A DNA stretch of 64,000 nucleotides, from positions 645,359,465 through 645,423,464 of the forward strand of contig NC_090439.1 in assembly GCF_031143425.1 (NCBI RefSeq), given 5' to 3'. Of the stretch, positions 24,390 through 35,703 are shown piece by piece. Each line of letters opens with the position of its first letter. Within the stretch, counting starts at the first letter, position 1. The position numbers and the translations under genes are program-made. Origin of the DNA: Pleurodeles waltl. Its lineage: Eukaryota; Chordata; Amphibia; Caudata; Salamandridae. Below the pieces are notes generated by a model. The model was not told the origin of the DNA. It ran no database searches and worked only from the letters and a program-made list of their open reading frames with translations.

Positions 24390-24597
24390 TGACCCTAGCT
24401 ATAACATCCATGTAACCTTTGTTTTTTTCAGTGAATTACTAAGATTTTTTAAATTATATTTCCTAACTATAACGTCCCTGTAACCTTTGTTTTTTTCAGT
24501 GAATTTCTAAGGTTTTATAAATTCTATTTCCTAACTATAACGTCCCTGTAACCTTAGTTTTTTTCAGTGAATTTCTATGTTTTTTTAACGTCGTAAT
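24390..24597. repeat. About 68-bp tandem repeat, three units
   Basis: Three successive units share CTATAACGTCCCTGTAACC and TTTTTTTCAGTGAATT, starting near 24394, 24463 and 24531. The first unit has CATCCATG in place of CGTCCCTG. Function unknown; it looks like part of a larger interspersed repeat that includes the GATGTCATCAGTG run upstream. Confidence 0.65.
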
Positions 24598-25420
24598 TTT
24601 AATTACTAAACATTAATCCAATCAAGGCCGTGCACAGCCAAAGGCCATGCATGGCGTCGGTTGGCCACCTGAAGCTAACCCCTATAACCACCCTAGCTGT
24701 ATGACTCTGATAGTGACTGCATGAGTGCATCTATAAATGTCTGATAGAAAGAGAAAATTATTATACCATCATTGCACTTTTATTAAATATGAGTAGAATG
24801 AAAAATTATAAATATGCAGCAAAAAAGTTGGTTTGTTTCAAATGTATACAGTAACTACTAGTTTCTTTGGGGTACTTGTATGAATGTTCTTTATCATGTA
24901 AGTACAGCTACAAATTTTGCAAGGTAAGCGCTGGGGTATTTCTGGTATGTACATCGTCATCTCTGCAAATGAAAGATGGTTGAGAGGAATATAAAGAGTA
25001 ATGTGGTGGTGTAATTTTATTTTATTTTTAAAAATTGTTAAGGGTTGTGCACCAGACTCGACTTCAGTGTAGTTTCGAAATTTGCAGAATACATATATAG
25101 CTTATAAATATTTAGTTTAAAGTAAGAGGTTTACTGATATTGCTAAATAAGTACTAGACTAATAGAGAATAAATATTATAATTGTCATGTTAGTAGTTTT
25201 TAGGGAGTCATGACAACATTGTACACCGTGCCCTATGTATTTCCGGATTCACGCAGGAGATGCAACACCAATGTGTTCTGAAGAGTAGTAAAACACATAT
25301 ATAGACACTTTAAATGTGTAAGTTAAATAAAGAGGTTTACTATTAGACTAATGAAAGAAGTATAATTATAGAGGAAATATGTTTTAAATATCATTTCAAA
25401 GCATTTTACAGCGTCGCGTT
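24598..25420. other. No gene seen
   Basis: AT-rich, no coding signal. A short near-duplicate pair (AATAAGTACTAGACTAATAG near 25145, and TTACTATTAGACTAATGAAAG near 25340) suggests local duplication. Confidence 0.4.
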
Positions 25421-25627
25421 CCCATCGCGATGGAGCAGCGGGGATGTTGCGATTTCCACAGGACACAAAAAAAGGATTTGGTTAAGTACCTTTCTATCTT
25501 CCATACAGAAAGGTCCGACCCATTCTTCTTTGGTTTGGGAGTGGCTGTGAGTTTTCACACTTCTCTTTCCCAAATTGACATTTTGAATTTTAGTTTGGTG
25601 TTTCTTTTGTTGTTTATCTGGAGATCA

Positions 25628-25990
25628 TGGCATCTGCATTAGAACACATCGAGGAGTAAGAAGACAATATTTTGGAAGAAGAGGAACTGGCTCCTAAGAA
25701 GAGAAAGGAGACCATTGTTTAGCAGTTTTTTTCCATCCCAGAAGGGCAAAAAACGTTAATGCACACAAAGTTCTGTGCACAATCTGCAAAAAGGTGCTGT
25801 TAGTGGCATTGAAAGAAAGTATTCACGTATAAACATTTGAGCACCATCCATCCTACCCGTCCAGCTAGAGCTGAGATACAAGGCTGAAAACCTAGCAAGG
25901 AAGATCTAGTGGAACAAATCAAGAACCAGGAACATCATCTCCAGGAGGACATGTTTCTGATGTCCCAACTAACATTCCAGAGTTTGGGAT
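25628..25990 (+). pseudogene. BED-type zinc finger relic, hAT-transposase-like
   Basis: A frame from the ATG at 25628 reads MASALEHIEE and then an acidic/basic stretch (EEEELAPKKRKET). A BED finger follows in two frames: CTICKKVL (C-x2-C, about 25780) and HLSTIHPTRPARAEI (about 25840-25875) with the spaced histidines. A C-terminal KEDLVEQIKNQEHHLQEDM segment closes it. BED fingers bind DNA in hAT transposases and in host genes derived from them. No DDE or hAT dimerisation region follows, and several stops and a frameshift are present. It could instead be a decayed ZBED-like gene copy. Confidence 0.5.
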
Positions 25991-27269
25991 TTTTTTTTAT
26001 TTTTTGCCTAAAAGATACAAAGATTCTTACTGTAGGTTAACAAGCTGTGCCTACTCTGGTGCAAACTACTAATGTACATTAAACTTCTGTTTTTAGTTCT
26101 AGCACATTTTGTGTTTTTGTGTGCTTGCTCTATCAAGCGATGGTCCATTATATTCTTAAATAACAAAGAAATCACCAAACAAAAATTTAAAATTGTAAAA
26201 CAAATCACAAAAAAACTAAAAATAATTTAACCACTTAGCTGCTGCCCCCTTTTCCTCCTCCCTCCTGGTGCTGAGCCCCTTTTAACTACTTTGGGTAGTT
26301 TGTACTTAGGTCCCTATTCCTTTTTGTCCACATAAGCTATCCAAATTTGTGTCCTTTTTTTCCAACATCCAGGGAATTCTAAAGTTACCCAGAGTTTTTT
26401 TGGTTCCCCTGGAGGAAACCGAGAAATTAGCAAAAATATGGCTAAAATTTGGGGGGTTTAGGAAAAGAGGGAAATAAGTACTGCATCTGTTTTTTTCCTG
26501 GCATATGGGACCAACAAAGGGTTTACGGTGATAAAATCACCATCTTCCCAGGTTTAAGGAACAGAGAGACTTGAAACAAAAAAACACATTTTTCAACACA
26601 GTTTTGGCATTTTAATGGGACATACCCCGTTTTTATTACTTTTTGTGCTTTCAGTCTCCTTCCAGTTAGTTTCAGAAATGGGTATGAAACCAATGGTAGA
26701 TCCTGGACAGCTAAACATTTCTAAAAAGTAGACAAAATTCTGAATTTAGCAAGGGGTCGTTTGTGTAGATTCTTCAAGATTTTCCTATAGAAAGTAACAA
26801 AACAATATTGGAATGGTGTTGAAAAAAACATTTCTGCCTACTCTTTCTTCTGTAACTTTCTCCAGCTATGGCAGATTTTTTAAAGCAATATGCAGTTACA
26901 TCTGCTGAACCCTTCTGGTTGCGGGGCTATATATGGCTTGTATGTTTATCAAGAACCCAAGGTACCCAGAGCCAATAAATGAACTGCACCTTGCAATGGG
27001 TTTTCATTGTTTACCGGGTATACTACAATTCATTTGGTAAAATATAAAGAGTGAAAAATAGGTATTGAGGAAATCTATGTATTTCCAAAAAGGGCACAAA
27101 ATATGGAGTTTAGAAACAGTGGTTATTTGCACATCCCTGAATTCGGGGATCCCCATACTAGCATGTGAAATACTGAGGATTTTGCAAAATGCTTCTTTCT
27201 TAAACACTGCCTTACATTTGGAAGGCAAAAATGAAAAGGAGGGCAATTGTCAATAACACTTGTTCTTCT

Positions 27270-28470
27270 ATTTGGTTTTTCCCCAAGTCTCCCAATAAAA
27301 ATGGTACCTCACTTGTGTGGATAGGCTTAGTGCTCGCAACAGGAAATGCCCCAAAACACAACGTGGACACATAACATTTTTTAAGAAAACGGATGTGTTT
27401 TTTGCGAAGTGCCTAACTGTGGATTTTGGCTGCTAGCTGAGCCAGCACATAGGGAAACCTACCAAACCTATATATTTCTGAAAACTAGACACCTAGAGGA
27501 ATCCAGAATAGGATAACTTGTGAGGCTCTTGCTATGTTCTGTCACCCAGAATCTTTTGCAAACCTCAAAATGTGGCTAAAAACATTTTGTTTCTGCATAC
27601 TTCAATGATGGAAAGTTCTGGAATCTGAGGGGAGCCACAAACTTCCTTCCACCCAGCATTACCCCAGTTCCCTTAGATAAAAATGTTATCTCACTTGTGT
27701 GGGTAGGTCACCTACCCGCGACAGAGAAGGTCTCAAAATGTATTGTGGATATAATGATAACTAAGGAGAGTGTACTAATTAGTCCTGGGATCAGGAACCA
27801 TTTAGGGAAAACTATCAAACCCAGACATTTCTTTAAAATAGACATTGAGGGGAGTCCAGGGAGGTATCGCTTGTGAGGATTTCCCAAAGTTTTTTCCACA
27901 GATTGCCCTCCAGAGGTAAACCACTGAACAAAAACACTATTTGTCCCTGCATTTCTGGGACAAAAAAACTACAGGAATATGCAGGGATCCACAAACTGCC
28001 TACCACCCATCGTTTGCCAACTTGTCCCAATATAAACGCAACCTCAGTGGTGTGCCTGGACTTACTGCCTGTGACAGGAATGGATCACACAACGGTCAAT
28101 GGTACTCCTCCATGAGGGATACTGCTGACCCCGGGGTGATCCACTCCTGACGCAGGCACGAGGCACAGGAACACAAGTGGGGTAGCTTTTTTATCAAGAC
28201 AAGTGGGGAAACGCTGGGTGGTAGGAATTTTGTAGATACCTACATATTCCTATAGTTTGCATGACTGAAATGTGAGAAAAAATAGAGGTTTTATTCAATG
28301 TTTCACCTTTACAGTGTATTCTGGGTATGAAAACTTTGGGGAATCCACACAAGCCTCACCTCTGTGGACTCCCTCGGGTGTCTAGTTTTCAGAAATGTCT
28401 GGGTCTGGTAGGTTTCCCTATACGCCTGCTGAGCCCAGAACCGAAAACACTGGTGCCCGCCTTAGAAACC
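27270..28470. repeat. About 390-bp repeat units, direct and inverted
   Basis: Direct units share CTCACTTGTGTGG(A/G)TAGG (27307 and 27690, diverged near 28044), AGGGAAACCTACC-type and CTTGTGAGG blocks. An inverted unit follows: the complement of about 28190-28470 contains the same CAGACATTTCTGAAAACTAG and GGGAAACCTACCA words seen at 27450-27500. The arrangement gives the piggyBac-like element a large internal fold-back. Confidence 0.55.
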
Positions 28471-28734
28471 AGGTTGTTTGTGATAGATAATTTTGAAGTC
28501 GTCCAGCAGTACTGCAAAGTGGGTTTCTGCACTAACCCCATTTTGAGCATAAGGCTCAAAACAATCTTCAAATCCACCAGCGAAGTGGGAGTCTGCTGGC
28601 TTGCCCTAGAAATGGGCCCTAGAGTGCCTCCATGCTGCCTCAGGAAATTGGAATGCAAATTTGTTTGCAGCACAATTTGCTGAAGAAAGTCAACCTCCAA
28701 AAAGAGATGGACGTAGTCAACTGGCAAAATGTTG

Positions 28735-29046
28735 ACTGTATCTACTTTACAGCCAGTGTCACTAGTAAAAGGTGGAATTTGGGGCTGAACTAAATTGGGG
28801 GGCTGTATATATACATATACATATTATGTGTGAGAGATTTCTCACCCTCTTTAGAGAGTGTCTCTCTCGCTCTCTCTCGCTCTCTATATATATATATCTA
28901 TGTATATATATATATATGTTAACTGCATCTACTTTACAGCCAGTGTTACTAGTAAAAGGTGGAATTTGGGGCTGAACTAAATTGGGGGGCTGTATATATA
29001 CATATACATATTATGTGTGAGAGATTTCTCACCCTCTTTAGAGAGC

Positions 29047-29077
<31 letters not shown>

Positions 29078-29151
29078 AACGCTCTCTAAAGAGGGTGAGA
29101 AATCTCTCACACATAATATGTATATCTATATATACAGCCCCCCAATTTAGT
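28735..29151. repeat. 187-bp direct duplication ending in a long hairpin
   Basis: The block beginning TCTACTTTACAGCCAGTG occurs at 28741 and again at 28928. The second copy's segment 28976-29047 is repeated as a nearly perfect inverted arm at 29078-29151, separated by a TC tract (29049-29076). The arms (about 72 bp) include GTGTGAGAGATTTCTCACCC and ATTGGGGGGCTG. It would form a very stable cruciform or RNA hairpin. Confidence 0.7.
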
Positions 29152-29464
29152 TATATACATAGAGATTTTTTTTTTTATTGCTGTGTGGTTTTCTTGAGGG
29201 AACGATCGTGCCCCCAGAGAAACCACAAACCTATTAAAAAAAAAAAGAATTCCCCCAGGAGGTCAGCCCTGCTTAGGGCGACCCCCTGTCAAGTAAAATT
29301 TTTTAAATGCATTTCTACATTGTGGGGGAAGCGTGATTGCCCCCCCCCCGGGGTAAATACGCTCCTTTAAAATAAATAAAAAAAATTGCCCCTGTTTTTT
29401 TTTGGGGGGGTGGGCCATTTTCTAAAGGGTCGACCTCCAAGTCAATATCCTTTAAAAAAAAAAA

Positions 29465-29465
29465 A

Positions 29466-29528
<63 letters not shown>

Positions 29529-29530
29529 AT
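29465..29530. repeat. AT/GT microsatellite
   Basis: An uninterrupted run of AT dinucleotides from about 29471 to 29520, followed by GTGTGTGT. Confidence 0.9.
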
Positions 29531-30044
29531 ATAGATATATTTTTTAACCCCCCTCCAGATGACATCCCTGGTGTCTAGTGGAGTTACCTGGCCATGGATT
29601 GAAGCGTGGCTGCGATCCATGCCTAGGAAACCCTTTCAGGAAGACCTTGCTTGAAAGTGGAGAATGTCCCCTTTCAAACGAGGCCTTCTGGAAGGCTGGA
29701 GAGGCCCTTTCAGGCCAGTTTTTCCCCACCGGAGCAGAAAACAGCCTTTAATCTGCTTCCTGCTCTGGTTGGGAAAACAAAGTCATCACAGAGGGGCGGG
29801 TGGGGGGAGACACGGAATCTCTCCTTGTCTCCCGATGGGAATTACATTTTGTTAAAAATCCCCTGATGCGAGCACCAGAGGATTTTTTTAAAAACCCTCC
29901 CTGGCTTCGGCCACTGGTCTTGATCCGCACCAGGGAGAGTGAGCATCGGTCCATGGCCAACGCATGCACCAATGGGGTTAAAAAAATGGTTCATCTTAGA
30001 ACCATCTCTTCCAGTTTAAAAGTGAAATGTATGTTTGTAGTACA

Positions 30045-31450
30045 GGGTGTGCGAGTGGCTGTATGGGTAATTGAAAGGATGAGTGAGTGCCTATATGGGT
30101 GAGTCAGTGAGTATATGAGCAGATGTATGTATGAGTGTATTAACGGCTGTATGGATGAGTGACTGAATGCATGACTAGCTGTATAGGTAAGTGATGTGGT
30201 GGTTTACTAGCAGTGTGGGTGAGTGACTGGGTGCATGAATGGGTGTATGGGTGAGTGAGTGATTGGGTGCTGAAGTGGGTGTTTGGATGAATGAGAAGGT
30301 CCATAAGTGGTTGTGTGGGTGACTCACTGATGCATGGGTGGATGCACGGGTGAGTGAGTCCATCAGTGGCTGCATGGGTGCATTACTGGATTCATGACTG
30401 CTTATAGTGGGGAGTGAATGGGTGTGTAAGTGGATGTATGAGTGAGTGAGTAAGTACATGAGTGTGTGTATGGGTCAATAAGCGCATAAGTAGCTGTATA
30501 GATGAGTGGATTCATGATTGCTTATATGCAGGAGTGATGGAAGTGGTTGTTTGAGTGAGTGTGTGCAGGGTGGTTGTATGGGTAAGTGAGTGTGTGAATG
30601 GTTGTATGAGTGAGTGAATGCGTGCATGAGTGGGTGTATTGATGAGTGAGTGGGTGCATGAGTGGGTATATGGTTAAGTGAAAGGGCATATGAGTGGCTG
30701 TATGGATGATTCACTGGGTGCATGGGTGGGTGTGTGGGTGAGTGAGTGCATGAGTGACTGTATAGGTGTGTGACTGGGTGCAAGACTAGCTGTATGGGTG
30801 AGTGATAGGGTGTGTGATTAGCTGTATGAGTGATTGAGTGGGGTATGAGTGGCCATATTAGTAAATGATAGGATGCATGAGTAGCTGTATGGGTTACTAA
30901 GTGAGTGCATGAGTATTTGAATGAGTGAGTGATAAGGTACCTGCATGAGTCCACATATAAGTGAGTGGCTGTATAGGTGAGTGAGTGAGTGTGTCAGTGG
31001 ATGGTCAGGTGAGTTACTGGGTACATGTGTGGGTGTATGGGTGAGCGACTGGGTGCATGACAAGCTGTAAGGGTGAGTGATAGTGTGTGTCAGTAGATGT
31101 ATGGGTGATTGAGTGGGCCATGAGTGGCAATATGAGTGAGTGATAGGGTGCATGAGTATCTGTATGAGTTAGTCAGTGACTACATGAGTGTTTGTATGGG
31201 AGAGTGTGAGGGTGTATGAGTTGTTGTATGGCTAAGTGAGTGGGTGCATGAGTGAGTGAATGAGTGGTGTGTGGGTGGGTGAGTGTACCAGTGATGTATG
31301 GATTACTTAATGAGTGTATGAGTGCTGTATGTGTCAGTGAGTGAGAGCATATCTGTGTGGATAAGTGAGTGAATGAGTGAGTGATAATGTATAAGTGGTA
31401 TATGTGCAGTTGTGTGAGTACTTACATGGGTGCCTGACTGTGTGTGTGTC
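30045..31450. repeat. GTGAGTG-type minisatellite, 1.4 kb
   Basis: Degenerate tandem array with words such as GAGTGAGTGGGTGCATGAG, TGGCTGTATGGGTGAGTGA and GATAGGGTGCATGAGT. The base unit is about 24-32 bp, with a higher-order period in places (GTGATAGGGTG-type blocks near 30800, 30870 and 31080). The long minus-strand frames are repeat artefacts. Confidence 0.75.
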
Positions 31451-31950
31451 AGGTACTATATAGGTCGGTAACAAGAAAACAAACTGCTGGCAACACATAT
31501 GAAATACTATCTATGTATGAGGACTGTCTCCATAAGAGTCAAAAAGGAATATTTCTCTGCCACTACTACTATCTTCACAGAATTGATGACATATGTCTCC
31601 AACCCCTGTTGAAAAAAAGAAGAATATAAATATGTTAGTATTATGCTTTCCTGATCTCCGTCTTTATACTAGTACATATAAATAAATAGAGAACTGTATA
31701 ATCATTATTGAACAGTGGCTGCAAACAATCACATAGATTATAGAAAAAAAACATAACTCCTCAGCATATCACTAAAATGAAGTGATACTTTGAATTGCAC
31801 TCGCTACAATGTTTAATATATTTAATTAGGCCACCCTTATTATAATAATCAAAAGGCCACATGTTAAAAACATTTTGGTTATTATTATACCTGGTACATA
31901 ACTACAAACAAATATATTCCACACTTGAGGTTTCCACATTATTTTGTAGG
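31451..31950. other. No gene seen
   Basis: AT-rich sequence between the minisatellite and the 3' side of the Helitron. The Helitron 3' end (CTRR preceded by a hairpin, on the minus strand) probably lies somewhere here or in the next repeat, but I could not place it. Confidence 0.35.
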
Positions 31951-32297
31951 CATCACCCCTGATGGGCCAAATGATGTCTTAAACAGTGATGATCCACATA
32001 GAGAGAAGACCATATAGCCATTTTCTTCCAGAACTCCTATGAAGATATTTAATCTACTCTTCATTTTTTAATATTCCCTTGTTGACATCACCTCTGATAG
32101 ACTGAATGGTGTCTTATACAGGTATGATCCATGTGGAGAGAAAAACGTATATTTGTTTTTGACCAGAAATCCATTTCATCCACACTTCATTTTTGTACAT
32201 CTTTTTCAAGACATGACCTGATGGGTTATATCATATATTAAGCAGTAATGATCAACATAGACAGAAGACTGTATTTCATATTTGTTCCACAAATCCT
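31951..32297. repeat. About 130-bp imperfect tandem repeat, 2.6 units
   Basis: Units start near 31951, 32086 and 32212 with CATCACC(C/T)CTGAT-like words, then TGATCCACATAGAGAGAA in the first and relatives in the others (TGATCCATGTGGAGAGAA, TGATCAACATAGACAGAA). The third unit overlaps the last codons of the protease frame of the Helitron, so the repeat may be 3' Helitron sequence. Confidence 0.55.
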
Positions 32298-32890
32298 TCT
32301 TGGAACTTTGGCTGAAGAAATAGTAAGGTAAAAATTAGGAAGTTTGAAAGGTAGTTTTTGTTTGAATTGCAGACTGCTGTCATTGCACTCTGTCCATCCA
32401 GTTTCAGTCTTTAAATATACAGTATAATGCCCAGAAGTGATATTAAGGCCTTTATGAAAGTTGACAGACAAAGTACAGTATGTTTTTCCCAGAAACTGAT
32501 ATTTGTCCAGCTTTAAAGTTTCTAATCTCGGTGTCCAATATTGATCCATCTGCTCTGCATGATTGAAACATTTCTATATTGTATTTACTAGTTTTCTGTA
32601 TAGGCAATGTAGACAATACATTTGATTTACATCTTTGACAGGTCATGTCCTGGTCACTCTATTTTATTAGTTTATCAAAAGACCCACTTGTGGAATCTGG
32701 CAGAGTTAAGTAATCACTCAGATTGGATTTCAGTGGTCAATGAGAAAGCAATTCCCACACTCATGGTTTCATGAACAACTCAGTCCAAATATGCCATCAA
32801 TATTTACATCTTCTTCTTCTAAAAGTCCAAGGATCACCATAATAAATTCCTGTGCATCTTGTTGAGTGTTTAGAGTGTTATAGTGTTTAG
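32238..32890 (-). pseudogene. Helitron protein, C-terminal half of a ubiquitin-specific protease domain
   Basis: USP enzymes remove ubiquitin using a Cys/His/Asp(Asn) triad. On the minus strand this segment shows QDAQEF (about 32846-32866), matching the USP box QDAxEF, then MTCQRCKS (about 32625-32646), a CxxC of the type that binds zinc in USP fingers, and GLNITSGHYTVYLKTETGW (about 32400-32455) with the GHYT His box, followed by CNDSS, the usual Asp/Asn box. Stops near 32790-32690 and a frameshift near 32470 break it. The palindromic MITE at 32900-33090 separates it from the Cys box. Confidence 0.7.
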
Positions 32891-32899
32891 AGACACTAT

Positions 32900-33090
32900 G
32901 GGGGTTATTACAACTTTGGAGGAGGTGTTAATCGGTCCCAAAAGTGACGGTAAAGTGACGGATATACCACCAGCCGTATTACGAGTCCATTATATCCTAT
33001 GGAACTCGTAATACGGCTGGTGGTATATCCGTCACTTTACCGTCACTTTTGGGACGGATTAACACCTCCTCCAAAGTTGTAATAACCCCC
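32900..33090. mobile_element. Palindromic MITE (191 bp)
   Basis: Nearly perfect inverted repeat along its whole length. It starts GGGGGTTATTACAACTTTGG and ends with the complement, CCAAAGTTGTAATAACCCCC. The arms are about 85-90 bp around a short centre near 32992, with very few mismatches (for example CGG versus CCG near 32935). It is flanked by TAT on both sides (32897-32899 and 33091-33093). It interrupts the protease part of the Helitron, so it inserted later. No coding capacity. Confidence 0.85.
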
Positions 33091-33109
33091 TATATGTGTC
33101 TGCTAATCT

Positions 33110-35300
33110 TCAAATGCCTGAAGCAGAATATATTACACTTCTGTCATGAGATAAGCATTGAAGGCAATGAAACAGTGCTGTGCACAATGTGTTCCATGTT
33201 TTTTCTTGATTTGCATTTACAACGTGTGGTAGATGCAAGAGAAAATTGAGAACAAAATTAGCATAGCAGTTTACAACATTAGTGTTAACCAACTGATAAC
33301 CTACAATATCTCCATCATTTTCCAATTTTCTTTTCTTGACACCTTTTTCTTTGGCCTTGCTTTCTGTCTTTTCTGTAATTTTTGTTGATTCTGTTGTCAG
33401 CTTGGGACATAATACCCGTTTTTCAGAAACAGGATACTGTCCTAAATGAGGAGCATATTTACTTCCTAATCTGTTGTGCTCTCTCACACAATTTGCATCT
33501 GCACTAAGCTTCTTCTCATCAAAATCAACCAGAAACAAACCAGACAATGTTCCACCTCGTAACAATGCTACATATGACATTTCTTCTTTATATACTGTAC
33601 GTCCAATATTAATAAATGCAGCAGAAGTACTTAAACCTTGAGACTTGTGGATAGTTACAACATACGCAAGACAGACTGGGAACTGTTTTCACCAGACATA
33701 TCAATCTTTCACAAGCAAAAAACCTACAACACATTGTCCAATTTGCTTAACGTGTTCAACCTGATCAAAGGTTATAGCCAAGAATTCAACCACATCACGG
33801 GTAGGGGATCTATAGAAATCAATAACTTCACCCATTGCACCATTTACTAATCCTTCTTCAACACCTAAATTACGTCTTAAAATTACTTTACAGTTTTTGC
33901 AGACAGGTAAACACTTCTCTAATCCAGAAGTCCTAGATACAGATTTCTCCAAAGAGTTCACTTTATCTTGTAATTTTTCAGTGTAGCACAGTTACTCCTT
34001 GGTGTTCCAATTTGTTGATAGCAGTAATCTCCAAAATGTCTTCATTCACTAGCTTTAGTAATTCTTCATTAAATGTGTCACTCTTGAAGTTTAGGCATTA
34101 AAGAAAGCATGGATTCCCCTTCTTTACAAAAGTCATACATTAGCTCTGCTGCCGTGCTATTACAGGAAAACAGTTTCTTAATAAGTCGACTTTCCAACAT
34201 ATGTTTTCCCTCCTCTGTCAGAACTCCTACCCTAATGTCCTTTAGAATATTTCCATATTCCATGTCAGAGGCATGATGCATATTTTTCACAAGTTCCTTG
34301 TATTTGAAATATTGCCAAATGTTTACATTGCCCATATTTCCCAATGATTTCAGAGTTTCTTCATGTGAAACAGTTTTGAAAATAGGCTTTCCTTTTAGAG
34401 GGGTAAGTTGTAGTAGGTCACCAAAAACAATTAAATGCTATCCTCCAAGCAAGACGTCATATTCAGTTTTTAAAATCTGTTGCATTCTCAGGTGAACAAA
34501 GGAAAGCATTAGTTTTGAAACCATGCCTACCTCATCAATAATTAAAATTAAAAGCTTAAATTTCTTCAAAATTCTTGCTAACTCATGAAAAGCTTCACCA
34601 GATAACTTCTGGTGTTCCAGTTTATTGTCATGTTCTACCGGTAGCATAAGTAATCTACGTAAAGTTATTCCTTTGCTGTTGTACAGCTAATCCAGTTGGT
34701 GCTGTTACTACACACCATGCATTTGATTCTGTAGTCTTGTGTAGGTAAGTGGACAGACATTTAATTAAAAAGCTTTTCCTGGTACCAGGTTGGCCACTAA
34801 TATATAAAAGTATTGGTTTGAATGATGAGCAATTGCATTCTTTCTTCTCATGAAGAAATCCATGTTCTATTTTGTCTTTTACTTTAATGTAAATGTCCTT
34901 CTTTTCATTGTTGAGATGTGCAATTAATTGTTCTAGATCTACTGATTCCTGCCATGCTTCTTCCATTTCAGATTCCATGTCATTCATAGTTATTACAGCT
35001 TTGCTTTCAATAATAGGTTTTCTAAGAGGATCCTGATTTAGTGTTGCTAAACTTTGACTGCTTTGAGGACCATCCTTAGCTACCTCAGCAGCAATCATTT
35101 CTTCTTTTTGTATGTCATCATTTAACATTTGTAAATCATTTTTGAAAATGGAACACTGAATAGTATCTTTGACACCATTAAAATAATTTTCATAGCAGTC
35201 GTAGTCGCCAAGTAATTCCAAATCACTATGCCAAGGCTTGAACAGTTGAAGAAGAGCTAAATAGAAAAACTCTTTTTTGTCAGGAGTTTTGGCAACTAAA
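33110..35300 (-). pseudogene. Helitron Pif1-like helicase fused to the start of a USP domain
   Basis: Helicase motifs occur in order on the minus strand: a Q-like LNNEKKDIY, GQPGTRKSFLIK (about 34764-34801; Walker A with Arg for the second Gly of GTGKS), APTGLA, LIIDEVGM (about 34525-34550, Walker B), FGDLLQLTPLKG (about 34395-34430), ELVKNMHHASD, EEGLVNGAMGEV (about 33810-33850) and VVTIHKSQGLS (about 33622-33662). The last frame stays open from there to 33110. It runs through YVALLRGGTLSGLFLVDFD (helicase end), a basic linker (KAKEKGVKKRKLEND) and then GYQLVNTNVVNCYANFVLN, a USP Cys box. Other joins need frameshifts, and stops occur at 34435, so the gene is dead. Confidence 0.75.
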
Positions 35301-35703
35301 TTTTCAGTGGTTAATTAGATTTTCATTTGCATGTTTGACTAAACAACCGTCTCATCCATGTACTGTATATTTCCCTTCTTCTATGTTTTCACTTACATTG
35401 CTTCTATATTTGTAGTTTTAAAGAATTTCATAAAGGCACTTATCTTCTAGATATGGACTTCTTCTTGGATAGAATGTATCCAACATATTTGATTTCATAA
35501 TGTCTGTACTTTGTGGTTGAAACTTTGCTAGGTATTGAATGTCTGGGAAAGACTTTAACATTCTGTTTTATGTACTAGCTAGACCAACACCTACCCAGAC
35601 AATTCCTTTTGATTTTGAGAACAAACTTGCCAAGCTCAACCTCTCACAGGCTTCATTGGATCCCATTTCCTATGGGAAAGCATTTACAAGCTGAAGGAAA
35701 ACA

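Larger units (their letters stand above)
26231..29977. mobile_element. piggyBac-like non-autonomous element at TTAA
   Basis: Left end CCACTTAGCTGC follows TTAA (26227-26230). The right end GCACCAATGGGG precedes TTAA (29978-29981). The right end is an imperfect inverted match to the left (GCAGCTAAGTGG expected). TTAA duplication is the hallmark of piggyBac. There is no transposase frame. The inside contains tandem and inverted blocks and microsatellites, listed separately. The size (about 3.7 kb) is large for a non-autonomous copy. The right boundary is less certain than the left. Confidence 0.6.

Noticed and set aside
28772..28975. Ser/Leu/Ile/Tyr-repeat peptides
   Set aside because: Generated by TC and AT microsatellites.
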